A DNA stretch of 55,066 nt from Clostridia bacterium (GTDB lineage: Bacteria; Bacillota; Clostridia; Christensenellales; Aristaeellaceae). Positions 17,178 through 26,750 of the stretch are shown here, one piece after another. A program made the position numbers and the translations under genes. The stretch lies in contig JAFWWK010000067.1 of assembly GCA_017523615.1 (NCBI GenBank), forward strand, positions 1 to 55,066. The letters run 5' to 3'. The notes beneath the pieces are model-generated. The model searched no databases, was not told the origin of the DNA, and was given only the letters and a program-made list of their open reading frames with translations. How positions within the stretch are numbered: position 1 is the first letter of the stretch; each line of letters opens with the position of its first letter.

Positions 17178-17816
17178 ATGATCAACGTTGCGCTGCCCAA
17201 GGGACGCCTTGGGGAAAAAGTGTATGAGATCCTTGAAAACGCAGGATACGGGTGTCCCGCCATCAGGGAAAAAAACCGCAGACTGATTTTTGAAAATACG
17301 GAAGCAGGGATCAGCTATTTCTGGGTCAAACCGTCGGATGTCGCCATTTATGTGGAACGGGGAGCCGCTGATATCGGCATCGCCGGAAAGGACATCCTGA
17401 TCGAATACGAACCGGACGTATTTGAACTGCTCGACCTGGGCATCGGCGTCTGCCGGATGTGCGTCTGCGGCAGGCCGGACTTCAGGCCCGATCCGTCACG
17501 TCCTCTGAGGGTCGCGACGAAATTCCCCAACACCGCCCGGCAGTATTATGCGGCCAAATCCGAAGAGATCGATATCATCCATCTGAACGGTTCCATCGAA
17601 CTGGCCCCGATCATCGGTCTGAGCGATGTGATCGTGGATATCGTGGAAACAGGAAAGACCCTGGCGGAGAACGGTCTTGTGCCGCTGGCAGTCGTAAATC
17701 CCATCAGCGCGCGACTTATCGCCAACAAAGCCTCCGGCAAATTCAAATATGATGAAATACAGCGCCTGTGCCTGGCTGTCGAGGCGGAAGTCGAAAACAG
17801 AAAGGAAAACGAATAA
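17178..17816 (+). CDS. hisG: ATP phosphoribosyltransferase catalytic subunit HisG (short form)
   Basis: HisG condenses ATP and PRPP, the first step of histidine synthesis. The 212-residue protein starts MINVALPKGRLGEKVYEIL and has DIGIAGKDIL and the PRPP loop DIVETGKTLAENGL. It ends near residue 212, lacking the C-terminal regulatory domain of long HisG, in keeping with the hisZ gene upstream. ATG 17178 is preceded by AAGGAAGG. The TAA is immediately followed by the hisD ATG. Confidence 0.97.
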   Translation: MINVALPKGRLGEKVYEILENAGYGCPAIREKNRRLIFENTEAGISYFWVKPSDVAIYVERGAADIGIAGKDILIEYEPDVFELLDLGIGVCRMCVCGRPDFRPDPSRPLRVATKFPNTARQYYAAKSEEIDIIHLNGSIELAPIIGLSDVIVDIVETGKTLAENGLVPLAVVNPISARLIANKASGKFKYDEIQRLCLAVEAEVENRKENE

Positions 17817-19096
17817 TGAAGATCTATGATTTGGCCACGATCAGTATCGACGAGATACTCAAGCGTGAAGAAAACCCCCTTGCCGGCAGCATCTCCGAAA
17901 CGGTCACGCGGATCATTTCCGACGTACGGCAGCGTGGGGAAGAAGCGCTGAAGGAACTGTGCTTTAGATTTGACGCGTGGGACGGCAGCGCTCTTGAGGT
18001 GACCCGGGACGAGATCAAAAAGGCGTATGAAAGCCTTGATCCATGTTTTGTGGCCACACTTGAAAAGGCGGCTGATAATATCCGCGCTTTTCACCGGCAG
18101 CAGATCAGGTCCAGCTTCGTTATCACCGGTGAGGACGGCGTTGTCATGGGACAGAAGATCATGCCGATAGCCAAAGTGGGTGTTTATGTTCCCGGCGGAA
18201 CCGCCGCACTTTCGTCCACCGTGCTGATGGACGTGATCCCGGCAAAGCTTGCCGGCTGCCCCGAGATCGTGGTCACCACACCCGCCCGGGGCGGCAGGGT
18301 AGATCCTTCGATTCTTGCCGCCGCCGACATTGCCGGCGCGGACAGGGTCTTCAAAGTGGGCGGAGCCCAGGCGATCGCAGCCCTTGCTTACGGAGCCGGT
18401 CCCATTCCCCGTGTGGACAAGATTGTCGGCCCGGGAAACGCGTATGTGACAGAAGCCAAGCGCCAGGTCTTCGGCAGGGTCGCTATCGATATGATCGCGG
18501 GTCCCTCTGAGATCCTCGTGGTCGCTGACAAGGGTTCCGATCCGGAGCACCTCGCCGCCGATCTCCTTTCCCAGGCGGAACACGACAAAATGGCTTCAGC
18601 TGTCCTGGTGACGGACTGCGCCGACCTGGCAGCGCAGGTGTCCGAAGCTGTCGACAGGCAGCTGGCCGTCCTGCCGCGCAGGGAGATCGCCGAGGCTTCG
18701 ATCAAAAACAACGGGAAGATCATCGTCGCTAAAGATATCGATGCCGTGATCGATATCGCCAACAGGATCGCGCCGGAGCACCTGGAACTTTGCGTGGCCG
18801 ATCCTTTCAAATACCTGGACCGCATACGCAACGCCGGAAGCATTTTCATGGGCAGATACTGCCCGGAAGCGCTGGGAGATTACCTGGCGGGACCCAACCA
18901 TACCCTACCGACCAGCGGAACGGCCCGTTTTTCCAGCCCGCTGTCGGTGGACGACTTCGTGAAGCGGAGCCAGTTTACCTATTATACAAAGGAAGCCCTT
19001 GAAAAGGTCAGTGAAAGCATTGCTTTGTTTGCCCGGCAGGAAGGCCTTGAAGGGCATGCGCGCAGCGCCCTGATCCGCACGCGGACGGAGGATTGA
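17817..19096 (+). CDS. hisD: Histidinol dehydrogenase HisD
   Basis: HisD oxidises L-histidinol to histidine in two NAD+-dependent steps with zinc. The 426-residue protein shows YVPGGTAAL, GPGNAYVTEAKRQVFG, IAGPSEILVVAD, QAEHD (zinc and base residues), EHLE and NHTLPTSGTARF. Length is normal. It begins directly at the hisG stop, so the two are probably translated in a coupled way. Confidence 0.98.
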
Positions 19097-19097
19097 T

Positions 19098-20153
19098 ATG
19101 AGCCGTTTTCTGAAAGAAGCTTTCAAAACTCTATCGTGCTATGTGCCGGGGGAGCAGTTTCAGGACCGAAAATTCATTAAGCTAAACACCAACGAATCTC
19201 CGTATCCGCCTTCACCCCTGGTCGCGGCCAGGGCCTCGGAAGCGGCTGAGGGCCTCCAGCTGTATTCGGATCCCGAAAGCGCCGCATTAAGAAAAGCCAT
19301 CGCAGGGCTGCATCATGTCAAAGCGGAAAACGTGATCGTCTCCAACGGTTCGGACGAGGTCCTGAACTTCGCGTTCCTGGCCTTTGGCGACGCTTCCCAT
19401 CCTTTTGTCTTCGCCGACATCACATACGGCTTCTATAAGGTCCTGTGCGATGTCAACGACATCCCGTATGTCATTGTCCCCCTGAGGGAGGATTTTACCG
19501 TTTGCGCGGAGGATTATCCTGATTCCGGACACATCGTCCTGGCCAATCCCAACGCACCGACCGGTATCCCGATGCCGGCGGAAGAAGTGGAAAAGATCGT
19601 TCTTTCAAACCCGGACCGCGTCGTGATCGTGGATGAAGCGTACGCGGATTTCAGCGAAGGCAACTGCCTGCCGCTGGCTTTGAAGTATGATAACGTTCTG
19701 ATCGTACGAACTTTCTCCAAATCCCGTTCCATGGCAGGTGCAAGGCTGGGATATGCCCTGGGAAACGAAAAGCTGATCGGCGATCTGAAGCTGGTAAAGG
19801 ATTCGATCGATCCCTACAACGTAAACCTGATGACCTCAGCCGCCGGGATCGCCGCCATCGAAGAAAACGGATATTATATGGAGAACTGTCAAAGGATCGT
19901 CAGGACGCGCCTGGAAACGGTAAAGAAACTGGAATCCCTGGGGTTTACGGTCCTCCCAAGCGGTGCGAATTTCGTATTTGCGCGGCACTCTAAAATCGGA
20001 GGGGAAGAGCTTTACCGGACGCTGAAGGAAAAAGGAGTTCTGATCCGCCATTTCAGCACCGGGAGGATCCGTGATTTCAACAGGATCACCATCGGCAGCG
20101 AGGAACAGATGGACTGCTTTTTCAGGATCCTCGGCGAATGCCTGAAAAATTAA
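19098..20153 (+). CDS. hisC: Histidinol-phosphate aminotransferase HisC
   Basis: A 351-residue PLP aminotransferase (fold type I) that converts imidazole acetol phosphate to histidinol phosphate. It has NTNESPYPPSP at the N-terminus, SNGSDEVLNFAF, ANPNAPTG and the Schiff-base lysine in TFSKSRSMAGARLGYA. It starts 1 nt after the hisD stop. Within the his operon the HisC assignment is secure over other class I/II aminotransferases. Confidence 0.95.
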   Translation: MSRFLKEAFKTLSCYVPGEQFQDRKFIKLNTNESPYPPSPLVAARASEAAEGLQLYSDPESAALRKAIAGLHHVKAENVIVSNGSDEVLNFAFLAFGDASHPFVFADITYGFYKVLCDVNDIPYVIVPLREDFTVCAEDYPDSGHIVLANPNAPTGIPMPAEEVEKIVLSNPDRVVIVDEAYADFSEGNCLPLALKYDNVLIVRTFSKSRSMAGARLGYALGNEKLIGDLKLVKDSIDPYNVNLMTSAAGIAAIEENGYYMENCQRIVRTRLETVKKLESLGFTVLPSGANFVFARHSKIGGEELYRTLKEKGVLIRHFSTGRIRDFNRITIGSEEQMDCFFRILGECLKN

Positions 20154-20167
20154 AAGGAGGCTTTCGG

Positions 20168-20755
20168 ATGCGCTGTTCCCGGATAACGCGAAAAACGTCT
20201 GAAACGGACATCATTCTTTCCCTGGACCTGGACGGGACCGGCAAGGCGGAGATCGACACCGGCAGCGGGTTTCTGGACCATATGCTGACTCTTTTTGCGC
20301 GGCACGGTCATTTTGACCTGACAGTAAAATGTGACGGGGATATTCGTGTAGACGAACATCATACCACTGAGGATATCGGTATTGCCCTGGGAAACGCGTT
20401 CAGCGAAGCGCTCGGGGACAAGCGCGGGATCTCACGCTACGGCAGCATGCTGCTGCCAATGGACGAAACGCTTGTCATGTGCGCGGTGGATCTTTCCGGC
20501 AGGACCATGGTGCGGTATACCCTGTCCCCGCCATCCCAAAAGGTCGGTACCTTCGACACCGAGCTCGGGGAGGAATTTTTCTGGGGCTTTTGCCGCGCAT
20601 GCCCGATGACCGTCCACCTCAGGCAGCTGGACGGAACAAATTCCCATCATATCCTGGAAGCGGGTTTCAAGGCCTTCGGACGGGCCATGAGGCAGGCCGT
20701 ATCCATCGATCCGGCGGAAGGCGGGAGGATCCCTTCCACAAAAGGAGCTCTATGA
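20168..20755 (+). CDS. hisB: Imidazoleglycerol-phosphate dehydratase HisB
   Basis: A 195-residue monofunctional dehydratase without a fused histidinol phosphatase. Metal-binding histidine clusters are visible: SGFLDHML, DEHHTTEDIGIALG and TNSHHILEAGFKAFGRA. ATG 20168 has AAAGGAGG upstream. A longer frame from 20138 overlaps hisC and is not needed. The stop overlaps the hisH start by 4 nt (ATGA). Confidence 0.97.
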   Translation: MRCSRITRKTSETDIILSLDLDGTGKAEIDTGSGFLDHMLTLFARHGHFDLTVKCDGDIRVDEHHTTEDIGIALGNAFSEALGDKRGISRYGSMLLPMDETLVMCAVDLSGRTMVRYTLSPPSQKVGTFDTELGEEFFWGFCRACPMTVHLRQLDGTNSHHILEAGFKAFGRAMRQAVSIDPAEGGRIPSTKGAL

Positions 20756-21363
20756 CAGCGATCATTGATTACGGCGTAGGTAATTTGTTCTCTCTAGCAT
20801 GTTCGCTGAAGGCGATCGGGGCGAACTGTGAGGTCACGGATTCCGCGGAAAGGATCCGCAGCGCGGACAGGGTGATCCTTCCCGGGGTCGGCGCTTTCGG
20901 CGATGCACAGAAAAAGCTCTTTTCTTCAGGTTTGGGGCAGGCCGCTCTGGATCAGGCCCAAAAAGGCGTGCCGCTCCTGGGGATCTGTGTGGGAATGCAG
21001 CTCCTGTTTGACCGGAGCCTTGAATTCGGCAGCTTCCCTGGACTGGGCCTGATCCCCGGAGAGGTACGGTTCATCGGCGAAACGATCTCGCCCGGGCTCA
21101 AGATACCTCAGATCGGTTGGAACGCCCTTTCAGTCAGGAAGCAGCACCCGCTTTTCAAATATATCCATGACGGCGATTACGTTTACTTTGTGCACAGCTA
21201 TCATGCTGTGACGCCGAAGGAGTATGTGATCGCGGATACAGACTACGGCGGGACGCTGACCGGCGCTGTGGCGCGCGGCAATGTGATAGGGTGCCAGTTC
21301 CATCCTGAAAAGAGCGGCGAGGTCGGCCTGAACATCCTGCGCTCTTTTTTGGAAATGAGGTGA
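20752..21363 (+). CDS. hisH: Imidazole glycerol phosphate synthase, glutaminase subunit HisH
   Basis: HisH releases ammonia from glutamine and channels it to HisF. The 203-residue protein has the class I glutaminase triad: Cys in LLGICVGMQLLF, and His and Glu in CQFHPEKSG. The N-terminus IIDYGVGNLFS is typical. It overlaps hisB by ATGA and is followed by hisA 6 nt later. Confidence 0.97.
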   Translation: MTAIIDYGVGNLFSLACSLKAIGANCEVTDSAERIRSADRVILPGVGAFGDAQKKLFSSGLGQAALDQAQKGVPLLGICVGMQLLFDRSLEFGSFPGLGLIPGEVRFIGETISPGLKIPQIGWNALSVRKQHPLFKYIHDGDYVYFVHSYHAVTPKEYVIADTDYGGTLTGAVARGNVIGCQFHPEKSGEVGLNILRSFLEMR

Positions 21364-21369
21364 GATCAT

Positions 21370-22083
21370 ATGGTCATTCTGCCCGCAGTGGATCTGATCG
21401 AGGGACAGGCGGTCAGGCTTTATCAGGGAGATTACGGCCAAAAAACGGTATATGAGAACGATCCCGTTACAGTCGCGATGCGCTTTGCCGACGCCGGGGC
21501 CCGCTTTATCCACATCGTGGACCTGGACGGTGCAAAAACGGGAAAAACAGAAAACTATGATGTGATCCGCAGAATGATCCGCGCATCCTCTCTGAAGGCG
21601 GAGGTCGGTGGAGGGATTCGTTCCTTTGAGACTGTGGACAGATATCTGGATGCCGATGCGGAAAGGATCGTTCTGGGCACCAAAGCCGTCACCGATCCGG
21701 ATTTTCTTCAAAAAGCACTGGAAACTTACGGCGACAGGATCGCGGTTGGCGCGGATCTCAGGGACGGAAAGGTGTCTATCCGCGGTTGGACAGAAGACAG
21801 CGGGGAATCCGGCGTAGAATTCTGTAAAAGGATGTCCTCAGCCGGTCTTAAGACACTGATATGCACCGATATTTCCAGGGACGGCGCGATGCAGGGCACC
21901 AACCATCAATTGTACCGGCAGCTGATGAAGGTTTGCTCTTGCGATCTGATCGCTTCGGGAGGGGTGTCCTCCGTAGAGGAAGTGGTCAGACTGAAAAAAG
22001 AGGGACTCGCCGGTGCGATACTCGGAAAAGCGTTATATACCGGGGCGATCGATCTGAAACAGGCAATCGAGGTGTGCGCATGA
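21370..22083 (+). CDS. hisA: Phosphoribosylformimino-AICAR ribotide isomerase HisA
   Basis: A 237-residue (beta/alpha)8 barrel. The general-base Asp lies in PAVDLIEGQAVRLYQG and the second catalytic Asp in ICTDISRDGAMQG. The phosphate-binding loops VGGGIRS and ASGGVSS are present. It catalyses the Amadori rearrangement before HisHF. Its stop overlaps hisF by ATGA. Confidence 0.97.
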   Translation: MVILPAVDLIEGQAVRLYQGDYGQKTVYENDPVTVAMRFADAGARFIHIVDLDGAKTGKTENYDVIRRMIRASSLKAEVGGGIRSFETVDRYLDADAERIVLGTKAVTDPDFLQKALETYGDRIAVGADLRDGKVSIRGWTEDSGESGVEFCKRMSSAGLKTLICTDISRDGAMQGTNHQLYRQLMKVCSCDLIASGGVSSVEEVVRLKKEGLAGAILGKALYTGAIDLKQAIEVCA

Positions 22084-22838
22084 TAGCAAAAAGGATCATT
22101 CCCTGTCTGGACGTGCGGGACGGACGCGTTGTCAAAGGGACCCGTTTTCAAGGCCTAAACGACGTGGCCTCACCTGTTGACCTGGCCGCGTATTATTCGC
22201 AGCAGGGAGCGGACGAACTTGTATTTTATGATATCACTGCATCCAGCGATGGCAGAAAGATCTTTACGGACATCCTCGCGGAAGCGGCTTCCAGGGTGTT
22301 TATCCCCCTGACGGTGGGGGGAGGCATCAGTTCGCTGGACGATTTTGACCGCGTTCTGAAATGCGGCGCCGACAAGGTGAGCGTCAACTCCTGTGCGCTC
22401 CGCTGCCCCGACTTGATACGCGAAGCTGCAAATAAATACGGCAGCCAATGCGTCGTCCTGTCAGTGGATGCCAAAAGGGTCGGCGGCAGCTTCAGGGTAT
22501 TTGCCAAGGGAGGACGCGAAGACACCGGCCTGGACCTGTTGGATTGGATCAAAAAGGGACTGGATCTGGGTGCGGGAGAGATCGTGCTGAATTCCATGGA
22601 TACCGATGGGGTAAAGGAAGGGTTTGACCTGGAAATGCTGTCCATGGTTGCCGGGATCGCTCATGTACCGGTCATCGCCTCGGGAGGCGCCGGCAAGATG
22701 GAGGACTTCGCCACGCTGTTCAGGTCGGTCCCCGGCGTGGATGCGGGACTGGCGGCTTCCATTTTCCATTACGGCGAGGTAAAGATCCCGGAACTGAAAG
22801 AATACCTCAGGAACGAAAATATCAACGTACGGATTTGA
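22080..22838 (+). CDS. hisF: Imidazole glycerol phosphate synthase, cyclase subunit HisF
   Basis: A 252-residue barrel paralogous to HisA. Catalytic Asp11 stands in [13 protein letters not shown] and the second Asp in [12 protein letters not shown]. The phosphate loops VGGGISS and ASGGAG are present. It uses ammonia from HisH to make imidazole glycerol phosphate and AICAR. ATG 22080 overlaps the hisA stop. Confidence 0.97.
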   Translation: MIAKRIIPCLDVRDGRVVKGTRFQGLNDVASPVDLAAYYSQQGADELVFYDITASSDGRKIFTDILAEAASRVFIPLTVGGGISSLDDFDRVLKCGADKVSVNSCALRCPDLIREAANKYGSQCVVLSVDAKRVGGSFRVFAKGGREDTGLDLLDWIKKGLDLGAGEIVLNSMDTDGVKEGFDLEMLSMVAGIAHVPVIASGGAGKMEDFATLFRSVPGVDAGLAASIFHYGEVKIPELKEYLRNENINVRI

Positions 22839-22851
22839 AAGGAGCGGAAAA

Positions 22852-23532
22852 ATGGTTTCTGCAGATCAACTGAAATACGGCGCAGACGGTCTGATCCCCA
22901 CCATCGTTGTCGATGCCGACAGCGGGGAAGTACTGATGCTTGCCTACATGAACAAAGAAAGCCTGAAAATATCCATTGAAAAGAAGCTGACATGTTTTTA
23001 TTCCCGCTCCAGGCAGAAATTGTGGCTGAAAGGGGAGACCTCCGGGAATTACCAGCATATCGTCTCGATCACCGCGGACTGCGATCTGGACGCCCTCAGG
23101 ATCGCAGTTCGTAAGGACGGTCCCGCGTGTCATACCGGAAACGAGAGCTGTTTTTTCAATCCCGTGCTTGAGGAAGACGCCTCTATGGACGTGGAAAACA
23201 AGGAGGAGTTCTCCCTGGGATCCCTGTATGAACTGATCAAAGGAAGAAAGAGCGAAAAAAAAGAAGGATCATATACCAGCTATCTTTTTGAAAAAGGGCT
23301 GGACAAGATCCTTAAAAAAGTGGGCGAGGAATGCACCGAGGTCGTGATCGCCGGAAAAGGCGAGGACAGGGCGGAAACGATCTACGAGATCGCTGACCTG
23401 ACCTATCATGTGATGGTGCTGATGGTACAGATGGGCATTTCCACTGAGGAGATCATGAACGAGCTTCGCAGCCGTCATGTGATCGACCACAAAGTGAAAC
23501 AGGAAAAAATGACCGGAAACGGTACAAAATGA
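22852..23532 (+). CDS. hisI: Bifunctional phosphoribosyl-AMP cyclohydrolase / phosphoribosyl-ATP diphosphatase HisIE
   Basis: A 226-residue fusion. The HisI part (residues ~1-110) has [29 protein letters not shown], the metal cluster DCDLDALRI and HTGNESCF. The HisE part (from ~125) has [20 protein letters not shown] and [11 protein letters not shown]. The two halves perform steps 2 and 3 of histidine synthesis. It starts 13 nt after hisF behind AAAGGAGCGG. Confidence 0.97.
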   Translation: MVSADQLKYGADGLIPTIVVDADSGEVLMLAYMNKESLKISIEKKLTCFYSRSRQKLWLKGETSGNYQHIVSITADCDLDALRIAVRKDGPACHTGNESCFFNPVLEEDASMDVENKEEFSLGSLYELIKGRKSEKKEGSYTSYLFEKGLDKILKKVGEECTEVVIAGKGEDRAETIYEIADLTYHVMVLMVQMGISTEEIMNELRSRHVIDHKVKQEKMTGNGTK

Positions 23533-23553
23533 CTTGGGAGATGAACTGAAAAC

Positions 23554-24354
23554 ATGACGATCGGATTCATCGGATGCGGAAAAATGGGGGAGGCGATCCT
23601 GAAGGGGATCGTCCGCGGCGGGGATCATCCCGGGATCGTCGTTTCCCGGAGGAATCGCGCTGAGCTTGAAAGGATCAGGGATATTTACAGGGTCGGGATC
23701 GGCACGAATGCGGACGCGGCGGCCTGCGACACGGTATTTCTTGCGGTCAAGCCGCAGCAGTATGAAGGGGTAATCAAGGAGATAAGAAACGCGGTTCGCG
23801 AAGACGCGCTTTTTATATACCTCGCGCCGGGGATTTCCCCGGAGCAGATGGAAACGAAATTGGAAAAACCGGGGCTGAAGATCATCCATCTGATGCCGAA
23901 CACGCCCTGCGCCGTTGCTGCGGGCGTAAACGCTTACGCCTGCGGTAAAACGGTCGGCAGGGCGGATGAGGAAATGTTTTCTGCCCTTGTATCCCCATGC
24001 GGCACGCCTGTCAGGGTTGAGGAAGGGCAGATGAATGCCGTCGTGGGCATCAGCGGCTCGTCGCCGGCATATTATTATATGATGATCGACGCCGTGGCCA
24101 AGGCCGGTGTTCGTGCCGGTTTGAAAAGGGATGACGCCGTCCGCATGGCCGCCCAGGCGATGCTCGGCAGCGCGAAGATGGTCCTGGAATCAGGGAAGCA
24201 CCCGGCCCAGTTAAGGGACGATGTATGCTCTCCCGGAGGAACGACGATCGAGGCTGTCTGCGCCCTGGAGATATCCGGTTTTGAAGGGAACGTGATGGAG
24301 GCGGTGCAAAAATGCATCGACCGGTCCATGGAGATAAGCAGGCAGATCACCTGA
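23554..24354 (+). CDS. proC: Pyrroline-5-carboxylate reductase ProC
   Basis: ProC reduces pyrroline-5-carboxylate to proline with NAD(P)H. The 266-residue protein starts with the Rossmann motif IGFIGCGKMGEAIL and has LAVKPQQ, MPNTPC and the C-terminal signature DDVCSPGGTTIEAVCALE. It follows hisIE by 21 nt and is probably transcribed with the his operon. Its stop overlaps that of the convergent deacetylase gene by 8 nt. Confidence 0.96.
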   Translation: MTIGFIGCGKMGEAILKGIVRGGDHPGIVVSRRNRAELERIRDIYRVGIGTNADAAACDTVFLAVKPQQYEGVIKEIRNAVREDALFIYLAPGISPEQMETKLEKPGLKIIHLMPNTPCAVAAGVNAYACGKTVGRADEEMFSALVSPCGTPVRVEEGQMNAVVGISGSSPAYYYMMIDAVAKAGVRAGLKRDDAVRMAAQAMLGSAKMVLESGKHPAQLRDDVCSPGGTTIEAVCALEISGFEGNVMEAVQKCIDRSMEISRQIT

Positions 24355-26140
24355 CGGCGATGTTCGCCGGATCCAGATGCATATAGACCGTTCCCGGCAC
24401 GATCCCTTCTTTATGGAAGGAAAGCAGCTCGGAAACGGTGACCAGCTGATACCCGCCGCCCACCAGCACGGGAATGGCCTGGATGACCGCTTCGGCGGTA
24501 GTCGAATAAAGGTCGTGCATCAGGAAGATATTCCCGTTTTCGGCATTGTTCACCAGGGATCTGTAGGTTTTCTTGGTGTTGCGGGTCGACCAGTCCAGCG
24601 TATCCGTCTGCCATGAGGCGATCACCATTCCCAGATCGGCGCAGACCCTGCGCAGGGTGCTGTTAAAGGAACCGTAGGGACATCTGAGGACCCTGATTTC
24701 CCGACCGGTCATCTCAAAGACCAGCTCGTTGACGCGGGTGATCTGCGAACGCATCTGGTTCGCGTTCAGTTCGGTCAGTTTTTTATGGTCCCAGGTATGG
24801 CAGGCGATCTCGTTTTCCTGGGCAGCGGTATAGACCAGGACGTTGGAATAGCTTGTAAGCCGGCTTCCGACTACGCAGAAGGTCGCCCTGCCGCCGTATT
24901 CCTCCAATACATCAAGGATGCGGAAAGTCTCCTCGCTGGGGCCATCGTCAAATGTAAGTGCGATCATCGGCCTGGAAGGGTCGATCTTCCGTCTGCCGTT
25001 TTCGATGGCCTGAAGCTTCATGGACAGGTAATCGGCACACTGGCTGTATTTCAGGGTAATGCGCTGGCACCCGGCTTCAAGGGGAAGCCCTTCGCCCGGC
25101 ATAAGATAAAAAGTAACGCCTTCGGTGTCCAATACGCAGTGCTCCGGCCACACCAGGTCCTCCGGAGCCTCGTAACCGCCCGAGACCTGATTGAATATCC
25201 GTCGGTATTTGGCATTGGCCTGAAAAGTGATCCGGCTCCTGTCCGCCATGTAATCATTGGGGGTCAGGACGCGGTCGTTCGCGGTATCCAGCGTAAATGC
25301 CCTGATAAACGGAAGCGGCTCGATCCCCGAAACGCTGTATTTCCCTACCAGGACCACAGCCGTGCATCCTTCGTCGAGCCTTACGGAATTGTAGGAGATC
25401 TCCAGCGTGGCTGCACTTTCCTGGTGGTATTCGGAATGATCCCTGGTCACGATGTCGATCATCTGGTGAACATATCTTGACAGCGCCGCGTCGATCTGTC
25501 CGAGGGTGTATACCGGATACCGGATTGTACAGGTAAGGTTGCCTCCGGAAGAACTCATGCTCTTCTGGCTTCCGGTCTCATGGAGATTTGTGTTGATCCC
25601 GGATGTGGAAAGGGTATAAGCGGTGTCGCCCGACAGGAGGCTGGTAATGGCTTCATACGCGGTATCCGTCGGTATAAGATATTGATCGAGGATATAGCCG
25701 AAATCGTGCCCGCTGCGGACCCTGTACCAGCCGTTTTCGTGCCCGACGATCTCAAACCTGGCGCCGCACAAGCATTTATACATGACCTTGGAGGAAATAT
25801 CCGGAGAGGAAAACACATTGATCACGGCGTTTTCTTCTTCGACGATGCCCCAGCCCATATGCTCATACTCTGTGGACACCTTGATGTATTTGGACATCAT
25901 GTATCCGAACTGGCCGTTGACCTCCACAAAGTACCAGCTTCCGGATTCCGAAAGGATATTCACCTGCGTGCCCGAGGAATAAGAGCCGACGACATTGTCG
26001 GCGGATGTCGATGTGGTGGAGCGCAGCTTCAGCGAACCGCCGGAAACAGAACCGATCATTCTCGTCTCCGCCCGGGCAGAAGCAGCGATAAAAAGAATAA
26101 ATCCTGCCGTCAAGACCGTCAGCCAGAACTTCCTGTTCAT
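24347..26140 (-). CDS. Exported SH3-domain polysaccharide deacetylase (PdaC-like)
   Basis: A 597-residue secreted protein: signal peptide (about residues 1-25, ending ASARAE), two bacterial SH3 domains (about 28-90 and 95-160), a middle region of the DUF4163/DUF3298 type found in PdaC and RsiV, and a C-terminal NodB deacetylase (from ~385). NodB motifs are MIALTFDDGPS, HTWDHKKL (metal His pair), RCPYGSFN and FLMHDLY. PdaC-type enzymes remove acetyl groups from cell-wall glycans, which gives lysozyme resistance; the exact substrate here is unknown. ATG 26140 follows GGAGG; the first in-frame ATG 21 nt earlier lacks a ribosome site. Confidence 0.88.
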   Translation of the reverse strand: MNRKFWLTVLTAGFILFIAASARAETRMIGSVSGGSLKLRSTTSTSADNVVGSYSSGTQVNILSESGSWYFVEVNGQFGYMMSKYIKVSTEYEHMGWGIVEEENAVINVFSSPDISSKVMYKCLCGARFEIVGHENGWYRVRSGHDFGYILDQYLIPTDTAYEAITSLLSGDTAYTLSTSGINTNLHETGSQKSMSSSGGNLTCTIRYPVYTLGQIDAALSRYVHQMIDIVTRDHSEYHQESAATLEISYNSVRLDEGCTAVVLVGKYSVSGIEPLPFIRAFTLDTANDRVLTPNDYMADRSRITFQANAKYRRIFNQVSGGYEAPEDLVWPEHCVLDTEGVTFYLMPGEGLPLEAGCQRITLKYSQCADYLSMKLQAIENGRRKIDPSRPMIALTFDDGPSEETFRILDVLEEYGGRATFCVVGSRLTSYSNVLVYTAAQENEIACHTWDHKKLTELNANQMRSQITRVNELVFEMTGREIRVLRCPYGSFNSTLRRVCADLGMVIASWQTDTLDWSTRNTKKTYRSLVNNAENGNIFLMHDLYSTTAEAVIQAIPVLVGGGYQLVTVSELLSFHKEGIVPGTVYMHLDPANIAVR

Positions 26141-26172
26141 CGAAAACCTCCGAAATCTCAAGTAACAGCTAC

Positions 26173-26201
26173 AGTATACTTATTTTGAAGGGAAAAATCA
26201 A
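26173..26201 (-). promoter_or_regulatory. Promoter of the deacetylase gene
   Basis: On the minus strand TTGATT (complement of 26196-26201), 17 nt, TATACT (complement of 26173-26178), about 30 nt before the ATG. Confidence 0.8.
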
Positions 26202-26237
26202 CGGGTTAAAGACTTGCTTTCAAAACAGGAGACAGAT

Positions 26238-26700
26238 ATGGAAAAAACCAACGTCATGCGCCTGCTGGACAGGAATAGGATCAGCTATACGCCTCATTTT
26301 TATTCTTTTGTCATGAGCGGGGACTGAGATCGCGGCCGTCCTGGGGGAAGATCCGGCAAAGGTGTTCAAGACCCTCGTGACCGTTGGCGCTTCCCGGAAA
26401 AACTACGTATTCATGATCCCGGTCGCAAAGGAACTGGACCTGAAAAAAGCAGCGGCGGCAGTCGGTGAGAAAAGTATTTCCATGCTGCCCCAGAAAGAGC
26501 TCCTTCCGCTTACGGGATATGTCCACGGCGGATGCTCACCCATCGGGATGAAAAAGCAGTTCCGCACCATGATCCACCTGACGGCCATGTCTTTTGATAC
26601 GATCTTTTTCAGCGCGGGAAAGGTAGGGGCCCAGGTCGAAATGAAACCGGGGGATATCCTTGGAGTGTGTCCGGTGGAAACAGCGGACCTGGTCGTGTGA
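26238..26700 (+). pseudogene. ybaK: YbaK/EbsC-family Cys-tRNA(Pro) deacylase, frameshifted
   Basis: ATG 26238 with AGGAG upstream opens a typical YbaK N-terminus (EKTNVMRLLDRNRISYTPH). The frame then runs into TGA at 26325 just after a GGGG run (26319-26322). With one G removed, the frame continues as GTEIAAVLGEDPAKVFKTLV and stays open to the TGA at 26698, with VHGGCSPIGMKKQF and other family motifs intact. YbaK enzymes hydrolyse Cys mischarged on tRNA-Pro. A single extra base separates this from a normal ~153-residue protein, so it is a recent pseudogene or a base-calling error in a homopolymer. Confidence 0.8.
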
Positions 26701-26750
26701 CCGCGTTAGAAGCGGATGCTTCAATAAAGCGATCTCCCCGCGTGGTCAAC

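Noticed and set aside
26325-26327. TGA in ybaK as a possible selenocysteine codon
   Set aside because: The frame after the TGA is not the YbaK frame; a one-base shift explains the break, and no SECIS-like element is evident.
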